A DNA stretch of 64,000 nucleotides from Emydura subglobosa (lineage: Eukaryota > Chordata > Testudines > Chelidae): positions 20,354,932-20,418,931 of the forward strand of contig ML679969.1 of NCBI GenBank assembly GCA_007922225.1, written 5' to 3'. This document shows, in pieces, positions 55,577 to 64,000 of the stretch (position 1 is its first letter; each line of letters begins with the position of its first letter). The notes beneath the pieces were generated by a model. It was not told where the DNA came from. It saw only the letters and a list, made by a program, of their open reading frames with translations, and searched no databases. Both the position numbers and the translations under genes were made by a program.

Positions 55577-56598
55577 ATACTCAAAGAGTAGTTATCAGTG
55601 GTTTGCTGTGAAACTGGGAGGGTATAGCTGTGGGATCCCAAAGGCTCAGTCCTGGGTCTGGTGCTGTTCCATGTTGTCATTAACGACTTGGATAATGGAG
55701 GTAGTAAACTTATAAAATTTGCAGATGACATCAAGCTGGGAGGGGTTGCAAGCACTTTGGAGGACAGGATTAGCATTCAAAACAACCTTGATGAACTGGA
55801 GAATTTGTCTGAAATTAACAAGATGAAAATCAATAAAGAGAAGTGCAAATTTACATCATTTAGGATGGAAAACTCTAACACATAAATACAAAATGGGCAA
55901 TAACTGGGTAGACAGTAGTACTGCTGAAAAAGATCTGGGGCTTAGAGTGGATCACAAATTGAGTATGAGTCAACAATGTAATGCAGTTGTGCAAAAGGCT
56001 AGTATCATTTTGGGGTGTATTAACAGGAAAGTTGTATGTAAGACGCAGGAGGTAGTTGTCCTGCTTTACTCAGAACTGATGAGGCTCAGATGAAATGCTG
56101 TGTCCAATTCTGGGTGCCACAGATTAGGAAAGATGTGGACAAATTGGAGAGGAGAGCAACAAAAATGATAAAAGGGTTTAGAAAACCTGCCCTGTGAGGA
56201 AAGGTTAAACACTGGGCATGTTTAGTCTGGAGAAAAGACAACTGAGGAGGCACCTGATAACAATCTCCAAATCCATTAAGGGCTGTTATAAAGAGGACTG
56301 TAATCAATTGTTCTCTGTGTCCACTGAAGGCAGGACAAGAAGAAAGGGGCTTAATCTGCAGCAAGGGAGATTTAGGTGAGATGTTAGAAAATCTTTCTAG
56401 CTCGCAGGGGAGTTAGGCTCTGGAACAGGCTTCCAAGGGAGGGTGTGGAATCCCCGGCACTGGCGGTTTTTAAGAGCAGGCTGGACAAACACCTGCCGGG
56501 GATGGTCTAGGGTTACTTGATTCTGCCTCAGCGCAGGGAGCTGGACTTGATGACCTGTCAACGTCCCTCCAGCGCTACATTTCTAGGATTCCAAAAGA
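55577..56598 (+). mobile_element. CR1 LINE N, downstream part
   Basis: It resumes with AGTAGTTATCAGTGGTTTGC. The RT follows: 55,661-55,885 has LIKFADDIKLGGVASTLED with the FADD motif intact (about 55,715-55,726), and 55,893-56,093 has STAEKDLGLRVDHKLSMSQQ and GCINRKVVCKTQEVVVLLYS. The 3' end reaches CGCAGGGAGCTGGACTTGAT at about 56,533. Stops at 55,883 and after 56,090 break the frame. Confidence 0.9.
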
Positions 56599-56639
56599 AG
56601 ACCCTTAAGGGATAATTATGGGTTATGCCATCCTCAGGG

Positions 56640-56850
56640 GAACTGACTCCCTCACAGTTTGCCAAGGGTCATGGGAGAGTCTCCATCACTGACAATTTTT
56701 AAATCAAAATTGGATTTATTCATTTATTTTTAATGATGTCCTCTAGTTCAAACAGGAATCATTTGGGGGCAGCTCGCTGGCCTGTGTTATCCAGGGAGTC
56801 GGACTGGATGGTCACAATGGTCCCTTCTGGCCTTGGAATCTATGAATTGA
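56640..56850 (+). mobile_element. CR1 3' end fragment
   Basis: AATTTTTAAATCAAAATTGG (56,693), then GGGGGCAGCTCGCTGGCCTG and CACAATGGTCCCTTCTGGCC and CTTGGAATCTATGAATTG. It is the same subfamily tail as at 15.5 kb. Confidence 0.88.
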
Positions 56851-58053
56851 TGAAACTGCCCCAGCAAACACACACACACGTGCAGTGGAGGCTGGTTGAA
56901 CGCAGAAGCAGGAGAAGTTAGATCCATCATAAAGGTATTTTTTTATCCCATTGAATGTAACTGGATCCATAACAATGTCTCGTCCTGTCTCAGCTCCTCC
57001 TCAGCCTTTGGCTTCAGTGATCATGCTTATGCTAACTTTGTTGGAATGCCACTGCTGCCCATACAGGCAGTGACCACCAGCTTTTAGCTACTGGGCCATG
57101 CCACCCTGCACAGAGCCCTTGATGCCAGCGCCTGCCTAGGCTTGTCACAGGTGGAGGGAGAGAGATGGGCACCAGCGCAATGGCAGGAGATGTCCTGATG
57201 GGAAAGGCCAGCAAAGTGCCTCGAGATGCCCCATGACCAAGTGTTCCACAAGGCGCTGGGGCTGGTGTGAGAACTGATCACCTTTGCTCAGCTCTACCTG
57301 GTGGGGTTTTCCTTCCCACTGAATGTGCCTTTGTCCTTGTGCTCTGAGGATGGGTCAGTGGGCGTGTGCAGTCTCCCTTCTCTGCACCCTCCATTGCTTA
57401 CTCTAGCTCCAGCCTGTTCCTTCTACAACAGCTCTTCTCTCAACGACACTCCTCAGCCTCAACCTTTTTGATTCCTCCTCATATGAAGGGTGCCCAGGCC
57501 TCTGACCATTTTTCTTCCCTGACTCTGAACCCCTTTCCTGCTCCAGTGTTTCGGGCCAGGCTGCAGAACTGGTGCAGCTCCACTCAAGCCGGACAATGGC
57601 ATTATCACAGTCTCAGCACTGTTTGCCATCTCATTCCTTCTGCTCCCTCCTGGTGGTTTGCTTTTCTGACCACAGCTTCACATGGAGTTGAAGTCTCCAC
57701 TGAGCTGTCCACAGTGATGCTTAGGTGATTTTCTGAGTAGCAATAATTAACTTAGAGCCCGGCACAGTGTAGGGAGAGGCCAAATGATTCCTGCCCAGTG
57801 GCTGCGTCACACTGCATTTTCATGGAGACAGTAAAGTTGTAGCACATGCCAGTGTCACACTGGACTGGAACTAGATCTGGCGAGCAGGAAATGGGCATTT
57901 CTAATCTCCTAGCCAGTGCGAGTTTGAACCACAAACTTACTGAGGAAGGGTTAGGGGCAAAGTTAAACTTGGTGAGATGGGGGCTGGCTGTGGGTGACTG
58001 AGGGGAGGCAGAGAGATGGGGGGATTTAGGGAAGGCAGGAAGGGGATGGGCTC
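56851..58053. other. No recognised feature
   Basis: About 1.2 kb with a short CA run at 56,869-56,878. Near 57,960-58,050, GGGATTTAGGGAAGGCAGGA-like G-rich words recur, and similar words follow the LTR at 58,870-58,960. Confidence 0.4.
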
Positions 58054-58861
58054 TGATGAAGTGGGAATATTTTACATTATTTTTATGAGGCCCGTTTGTG
58101 CCTCAGTTTCCTGTTTGTGCAGCATTGTTGGCTAATAGGTGGGAAGGGCAGTTTGCTCTCAGGGCAGGCGAAGAGACATATATTTGGCTGTCACCCAGCT
58201 GTGTGGACCTCAGTGGAACTCTTCAGAGTACAATGGCAGATCCAATTGCTCAGACATTGGCACCTAGCAAACCACCACCCAGAGGGATATGGACTCCCCA
58301 CCTCTCAGTGGGACGCTGTGCAGCATTTCCCCAGCTCGGGAACAAAGAACTAGAGAGATGTGAGGTGAGGGGCTGCTGGAGGCAGTTTGGGAGGCTCTGA
58401 CATGATATTTAGACCCAGGAGGTCAGACGGACAGAAAGACAGACAGATCTTGAACAACGGGGTTCACTACAGTGTGTCTGGGCTCCGGACTGACCAGAGT
58501 GGACTGTGCTTCAGCTCTCCAGGCTACCTTAAGAACTGCCTGTGCTGTGTCCAATTAACAAATAAACCCGACTGTTTTCACAGCGCTGTGTGAGCATCAC
58601 TGCAAATGCTGTGTGCGATGCATTAATCCTGCAGAGTGGACAAGTCTCCATTGGGTCTGTCTCAGATGGACTCGCTGAACCATGCTCACAGTGTGAAGTA
58701 GGGTGCTGAAGGCCCAGAGGGCCAGGCTACGGAGACGGTGAGGGCGCATGACCTACCCTGGGGGAAGAGTGAAACCCCTCGGGGCAGCACACTGAAGGGT
58801 TCCTCCTAGAGAGACTGTGCCAAAGCTGAGGGCGTAGCACCAATCCTGTGGATCCGTGACA
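58054..58861 (+). mobile_element. Solo LTR of an endogenous retrovirus
   Basis: Starts TGATGAAGTGGGAATATTTT, with GTGCCTCAGTTTCCTGTTTG about 45 bases on, a beginning I know from a widespread turtle/crocodilian LTR. The polyadenylation signal AATAAACCCGACTG is at 58,561, and the element ends near GGATCCGTGACA at 58,861. No internal viral genes are attached. The G-rich sequence on both sides (57.96-58.05 and 58.87-58.96 kb) is alike, which fits insertion into one repeat. No exact duplication of the target was found. Confidence 0.7.
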
Positions 58862-58964
58862 AGGGGTGACTCAGGGAAGGTAGAGTGTGAGGGGGGTGAT
58901 TCAAAGAAGCCAGGAAAGTGATCGGTGGTATTCAGGGAAGGTGGGGGGATGAGGGGTGATTCAA

Positions 58965-59369
58965 GGATTCATAAATTTCATGGCCAGAAGGGAGCACAGT
59001 GATCATCCACTCTGCCCCCCTGTATAACACATGCCAGGGAACTGCCCTAGAATCATTTCTAGAGCAGACCTTTGGGAAACAACAGCCAATCTTGATTTAA
59101 AAATGATCAGTGAGTGAGAATCTACCCTGACCCTTGGTAAATTGTTCCAATGGTTAATTTCTCTCACTCTTAAAAATGTACACCTTATATCCAGTCTGAA
59201 TTTGTCTAGCTTCAACTTTCCACCATTGTATCATGTTAGACCTTTCTCTCCTAGACAGAAGAGTCCATTATTAAATATTTCTCTCCATGTAGGTACTTAT
59301 GGACTAATCAAGTCCCCCCTGAATCTGTTCTTTGTTAAGCAAAGAGATTTAGAGCTCAATCTAGCACTA
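58965..59369 (-). mobile_element. CR1 LINE P, 3' part (split by MITE)
   Basis: Inverted tail GGATTCATAAATTTCATGGC and GGGAGCACAGTGATCATCCA. The minus strand codes LDIRCTFLRVREINHWNNLP (about 59,190-59,130), a CR1 C-terminal block. It is broken at CTAGCACTA (59,361-59,369). Confidence 0.9.
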
Positions 59370-59594
59370 TAAATATGCAGTGTTGTTGTAGCCGTTCTGG
59401 TCCCAGGATATTAGAAAGACAAGGTGGGGGAGGGAATATCTTTTATTGGATCAATGTCTGTTGATGAAAGAGACAAGCTTTCAAACCACACAGAGCTCTT
59501 CTTCAGAGCTCATTGTAAGCTCAAAAGCTTGTCTCTCTCACCAACAGATGTTGGGCCAATAAAAAATATTATCTCCCCCACCTTGTCTCTCTGT
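59370..59594. mobile_element. Fold-back MITE family F1, inserted in CR1 P
   Basis: The left arm GACAAGGTGGGGGAGGGAAT and CTTTTATTGGATCAATGTCT (59,419-59,460) is inverted as CCAACAGATGTTGGGCCAAT and ATTATCTCCCCCACCTTGTC (about 59,541-59,586). CACTA occurs at both edges (59,365-59,369 and 59,595-59,599). The two arms, some 70 bases each around a short centre, would form a strong hairpin. Confidence 0.85.
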
Positions 59595-59870
59595 CACTAC
59601 AAGGCAGGTTTTCTAATCCTTCAGGCATTCGTGTGGCTCTTCTCTGACCCTTGTCCAACTCACCAACATCCTTCTTGAATTGTGGGCACCACAAATGGGC
59701 ACTGGTTTCCAAGAATGGTTGCACCAGGGCCAAATCTAGAGGTAAAATAACCTCTCTGCACCAAGTCAGGATTCCCCTGTGTATGTATCCCAGGATCACA
59801 TTAGCCCTTTGGGCCACCGCACAGCACAAGGAGCTCCTGTTCAGCTAATAAGGGGGCTGTTCTTAGATCT
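59595..59870 (-). mobile_element. CR1 LINE P, upstream part
   Basis: It continues with ACAAGGCAGGTTTTCTAATC. The minus strand codes CCAVAQRANVILGYIHRGIL (59,829-59,770) and CPQFKKDVGELDKGQRRATR. Confidence 0.9.
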
Positions 59871-59914
59871 GTTGTAAACTTCTTATGCAAGATTTGAAAT
59901 TTTCCTTTAAGTCT

Positions 59915-60980
59915 TTTGTGATGCTGGCAGACGTGGTGCCAGTTCATGCCAAGGGCCCAGGCCTCACCGAACACTTACAAATGCAGCGCTGGAAACCAGT
60001 CTTGTTTCCCTGTGTGTTAGCATCATCAAAATCGATATTAAATGTTAAGCTGATAAGAATGTGTTTAGTGTTTAGACTTTATAAAATGCTTGTAGGAGGC
60101 TGCAAATATTGATCTCACCTATAAGCTCTGTAGCCCATGATATAAAGTTATATGAAGTATTTGCATTGCATATACCCTGTAACTAACTCATCAAAGAGAA
60201 AGAAGCCTTGTGTAATGCAAATAAAGAACTCGAACAGGAAAGTGCTAATTCGTGCACACGGAGCACAAATGACCATTGTTTGTGAGATCAAAGGTCAAAG
60301 TCTGTAAGTGCATTCTTCTTTCTCTTCATCATGAAAGAAAGGACCCGCTGGGGGGCTGTCGTGTCAGCTTGTTTTCTGTGAGCAAAAACTATAAGTATGG
60401 ACACAAGAAAAAATTCTTCATCTCTGGCCTGTTCATACTCCAACAGGGCAGAATAACTGAAGGAGAAGAGGGAAAGCCCCAGACTTACTCTGGATAGCCC
60501 TGAGAGACTTTTGGGAAACTGACAAATTACTACATCCCTGCTACCATTTGAAGTTATAGACTTTTCACCTGAACATATATTTTCACCTGTTGTAATCTCG
60601 TAATAACTTTTTTTTTTTTTTTTTTGGCTAATAACCATTAGTTAGTTTACTATGGAATTGGATACCAGTATTGTCTTTGGTGGGAGATCTAGGATGCAAA
60701 TAGCCCTGGGTGAGTGACTCGTCTCTTGAGACTAGGTGTAACCTGAATTTTATGTGATTTTTGGAGAAAAGCATCCATCTATCACAGAGTCTCATTTCCC
60801 TGGGTGCCTAAGTGGACCGGAGTGCTAAGGGGATTGTCTGTGACTCCTTGATTTGGCTTATAGTGCCTCAGGGGTTTACACTTGTTGCTGGGCTGGTAAA
60901 ATCTAGGTATAGTGCTCACAACCAGTTTGGGGTTTTATGCCATATTTAGGGCAGTCTGCCCTGAGTAAGATGCCCATGCC
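59915..60980 (+). mobile_element. Candidate solo LTR
   Basis: GATGCTGGCAGACGTGGTGC and CAGTTCATGCCAAGGGCCCA open a block of about 1 kb that I recall as a turtle retroviral LTR. It contains AATAAAG at 60,221 and ends with AGTTTGGGGTTTTATGCC and GGGCAGTCTGCCCTGAG near 60,965. Ends and target duplication are not fixed. A poly-T run of about 20 bases lies at 60,608-60,626. Confidence 0.5.
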
Positions 60981-61330
60981 CCTAGGTCCCCCACACAATG
61001 TGATCTTATGCTTCATTGCCCTGTCTACAAAATGGACTTGATCACACACCCCGCAGGTCAAGGGGTGTTATGGTGAGGGGCACGGGAAGAGATGGAGAGT
61101 GTTTCTCCCCTTTGATAATACATGTATTCTCCACAGCCATTATTTCTCCATCTGCTTCTCGACAGACCTGTCTAGTTTTCAGAGAGCTGTTTCTTAAACT
61201 TTGCATTATTCCTGCCACTGAGAACTGCCTCCTGCATTAGTCAAGGTCACGCTCTGCACAGGGTCAGATGCTGGGTATGAGATGAGCTCACAGGGTGGAG
61301 AGGGGGACACAGACCCAGGGAAAGGAGCCT
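60981..61330. other. No recognised feature
   Basis: Nothing is identified between the LTR-like block and the CR1 fragment. Confidence 0.35.
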
Positions 61331-62215
61331 TGTCAAAGGCTTTCTGAAAACTAAGTACACTATATCCAGTGGATCAGCCTTGTGCACATGGCTTGTTGAC
61401 CCCTTCAGAGAATTCTAGTAGGTTGGTAAGGCCTGATTTCTCTTTACAAAAACCATATTGACTCTTCCCCAACAAATCACATTCATCTATGTGTCTGATA
61501 ATTCTGTTCTTTACTATAGTTTCAAACAATTTGCCTGGTACTGAAGTTAGGTTTACCAGCCTGTAATTGACAGGATCATCTTTGGAACTTTTTTTAAAAA
61601 TCAGCATCACATTAGCTATCCTCCAGCCACTTGGTACAGAAGCTGATTTAAATGATAGGTTACGTACCACAGCTGGTAGTTCTGCAATTTCACATATGAG
61701 TTGTTCAGAACTCCTGGGTGATACCATCTGGTCCTGGTGACTTATGACTGTTTAATTTATCAGTTTGTTCCAAAACTACCTCTTAAGAAACCTCAGTCTG
61801 GGACAGTTCTTCAGATTTGTCACCTAAAAAGACTGGCTCAGGTTTGGGAATCTCCCTCACATCCTCAACCATGAAGACCAATGCAAAGACTTCATTTAGT
61901 TTCACCGCAATAGCCATATCTTCTTTGAGTGCTCTGTTACCATCTAAATTATCCAGTGGCCCCACTGGTTGTTTATCAGACTTCCTGATTCTGATTTTTT
62001 TTTTTTTTTAAATGTGCTGTTACTTTTTGAGTCTTTGGTTAGCTGTTCTTCAAATTCTTTTTTGGCCGTCTTAATTATATTTTTACACTTCACTTGCCAG
62101 AGTCTATGCTCCTTTCTATTTTCCTTGATAAGATTTAACTCCCACCTTTTAAAGGTTGCCTTTTTGCCTCTAACTTCTGCTTTCCCTTCATTGTTTAGCC
62201 ATAGTGGCTGCCCAC
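61331..62215 (-). mobile_element. CR1/L2-like LINE RT fragment
   Basis: The minus strand at 61,965-61,783 gives MGPLDNLDGNRALKEDMAIA and LNEVFALVFMVEDVREIP. At 61,727-61,374 it gives WRIANVMLIFKKSSKDDPVN, YRLVNLTSVPGKLFETIV and GKSQYGFCKEKSGLTNLLEF, the fingers region of an RT. It ends at both sides without a 3' tail, so it is an internal fragment. The subfamily differs from the other copies. Confidence 0.85.
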
Positions 62216-62639
62216 CATGAGCATTCTATGTCTGAGGCCTACCCATACATCAGGCTGTGAGGTGGGGTGAGCTCGGGTGGGGGTGCTTGAGCCTCCTGTG
62301 GTTTTGTGTCAGGAGATCTGGAAATGGGCAGATTCTGATGTGTGGGCACATGGACAGCTTTAGGAGCTCCATGAACCAGAATGGTCTGGGCCCCTAAGGT
62401 GCTAGGAGGAGGACGGTGGCCATTTTTTGGCCAATCTTCCAGACAACTTGTGGTATGAGGGGAATGGGGGAAAGATGTATCAGAGATCACTCATTTAAGG
62501 GAGCAGCAGAGCATCACCCTGTGAGTCAGTGCCTATGGCCCATCTGGAGCAGTGTATTGGGAAGCTTCTTGTTCAGCTGGGATGCAAGGTGGTCCCATAG
62601 GAGAGTGCAAAACTGTTAGTCAGGCCTGTGTCTGGTATT

Positions 62640-63010
62640 TCCTAATTGTGGGCTATGTAGAGACTTCTGCTTAGTTTGTGCAATAGGGAGAGCTGAGCGC
62701 CCAGGAGGTATGCAGCCTGTATGGTAACCTGATTTCTGACCCACGACTTCCATAGTCTGACTGTCTGCAGGTAGGGGGGATGAGATCTCACTGCTTCCTG
62801 TTTGCTAATATATACCACCTCGGTGATTCTGGCCGATAGGATCTGCATGTGGAGGGAGTGTATGAGGGGAAGAAAGGCCTTGCAGGAAGGGTGGACTACT
62901 CTGAGCTTGAGCAGGTTTTTAGGCAGCCAGGCTTCCTGTGGCATCCATGCACCTGGGCTGTGTGGCTGTCCAGGGGAGTACCTCGCCCCATAAGGGAGGC
63001 GTCCATCACA
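62640..63010 (-). pseudogene. DIRS-like RNase H remnant
   Basis: VMDASLMGRG (about 63,015-62,986) holds the first RNase H aspartate. The 100-codon stretch at 62,944-62,642 reads SCKAFLPLIHSLHMQILSAR, ITEVVYISKQEAVRSHPPYL and VRLWKSWVRNQVTIQAAYLL. This is the RNase H core of YR retroelements ('VQIxTDNxTVVYYINKQGGTRS...LxxLW'). The second catalytic TDN is changed to SAR. The first residue is kept, so the domain is disabled but easily recognised. Confidence 0.85.
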
Positions 63011-63299
63011 ATGGCAGCCCTCAGTATGAGAGGGCAGAAGGGTATCCCCACCATGGCCTTAGTCAGGTTGGATCATCAAGCCAGAGGGGCGCCAACTCCT
63101 GAGGGAATGGTGACTCTGGAGCTGATGCAGTCCCTGATCAGCTGCTAGGTCAAGTGGAGCCAACCTTATAGGCCACCACAAGTGGACCCTGGCAAAAAGG
63201 TGTCCAGTAGGTGCAGGCAGCCATATGGACCAAGAGGGAAAGGCACTGAAGCACCATAGTGCGGGTCTTGCGGTGATGAGAGCTATCAGGCTGCTGATC

Positions 63300-63957
63300 A
63301 CAAATTCTGTCCGCTAGAAGAAAAGCTCATGCCAAGACTGAGGCCAAGCATGATCTTAAGATATTTATCGTCTGGGAGGATGACACACATGAAATTTATC
63401 ATCTGTGCGGGTGACAAAATGGACTTGTCTTCATTTACACAGACTCTTAAGAGACTGTATTGTGAAGACAACTTCTCATCAGGAATGTCCCACCAGAAGC
63501 CTGTCATCCAAAATCAGGGAACACCGTGTGTCCCTGGCATCGCAGCTGGGCTGCTACTATCTTGAACACTTTCATTAAGATCTTTGGTGCCATTGCAAGA
63601 CCAAAGGGGAGGACACAAAACTGGTAGGAATTTCTTGTGGGATAGGTAAATACCCTACATGGAAATGGAAATATGCATCCTTCATGACAAGAGCTGTGAA
63701 CCACACTCTCTCCAGGAGGGAGGGAATTATTGATGACAGTGTAATCATCCTGAATTTCAGCTTCCTGATGAAAATATTGAGCTGTCGACGGTCCAAGATG
63801 TTTCACCACTCTCCGCCTTTCTTGGGGATAAGGAAATATGGGAGTAGAACCCTCCTCCCTGGTATTGAGACAGGATGCTTTTGTCTTTATTGCTCCCCGA
63901 TGGAGTAGGAAGTCCGCCTCTTATTGAAGAATCAGTTGGTGGGAGGGGGCCCCTCAA
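63300..63957 (-). pseudogene. DIRS-like reverse transcriptase remnant
   Basis: On the minus strand KFRMITLSSIIPSLL (63,760-63,715) leads to ALVMKDAYFHFHVGYLP (about 63,700-63,650), with the first catalytic aspartate in KDAYF. FCVLPFGLAMAPKILMKVFK (63,620-63,560) follows in another frame, the 'LPFGLxxAPRxF' motif. Near 63,510 FWMTGFWWDI corresponds to YLDDWLL in a degraded form, so the catalytic pair is lost. VNEDKSILSPAQMINFMCVI (63,440-63,380) completes the palm and thumb. At least three frameshifts are needed. Confidence 0.85.
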
Positions 63958-64000
63958 GGAGAGGGCTGGCTGGGAAGAGTGTGAGGAGAGAAGGAAAGGA

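Larger units (their letters stand above)
62216..64000 (-). mobile_element. DIRS-like YR retroelement, decayed, runs off the right edge
   Basis: Minus-strand element in the order RT (63,957-63,300), RNase H (63,010-62,640) and then a post-RNase H block (62,490-62,220, with ILVHGAPKAVHVPTHQNLPI). The RT begins at the same point as in the + strand element at 1,318 (GGGFYSHISLSPRK against GQEFYTRYFLIPKS). Frames shift repeatedly. The gag side lies beyond base 64,000. Confidence 0.78.

Overview
The window reads as a stretch of vertebrate, most likely turtle (testudine), nuclear DNA made almost wholly of interspersed repeats. The grounds are the mass of CR1 LINE copies with the typical sauropsid 3' tail, together with a DIRS-like YR retroelement, a Tx1/L1-like LINE, a GTF2IRD2/ZBED-like hAT relic, fold-back MITEs, tRNA-type SINEs and solo LTRs of kinds I know from turtle assemblies. 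A crocodilian is the main alternative. No bacterial gene, CRISPR array, rRNA or confident host protein-coding gene was seen. All element coding regions carry stops or frameshifts, so this looks like a graveyard of inactive copies.

Layout. 1-2,960 holds a decayed DIRS-like element on the + strand, and its mirror partner on the - strand fills 62,216-64,000; both run off the window. 4,085-4,567 holds a MYB/SANT-like relic. 6,300-13,460 is a Tx1-like LINE split by a 3.7 kb CR1 that retains both ORF1 (SGNH esterase) and ORF2. 13,463-14,962 is a MITE split by a solo LTR. 15.5-17.3 kb holds CR1 tails. 18.9-20.85 kb holds a SINE and a hAT transposase relic. 24.7-30.24 kb is best read as one minus-strand Gypsy element whose integrase is split by a CR1, which is itself split by a solo LTR with a clean 4-base target duplication. 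30.25-33.1 kb holds two more minus-strand CR1 copies. 33.6-47.2 kb is the part poorest in recognisable repeats: one unidentified open frame, a SINE, a minus-strand LTR, simple repeats and a polypyrimidine tract. 47.3-51.45 kb is a three-deep CR1 nest. 52.5-62.2 kb has further CR1 copies interrupted by LTR-like and fold-back elements.

The window does not encode a working system. What it offers is a clear insertion chronology: at least six host/guest pairs can be ordered by which element interrupts which, several with visible target-site duplications. I found no convincing undescribed biological system. The best candidates for a second look are the unidentified open frame at 33.6 kb, the strand-biased CR1/Gypsy block at 24.7-33.1 kb, and the CR1 inserted into another CR1's polymerase active-site codons.
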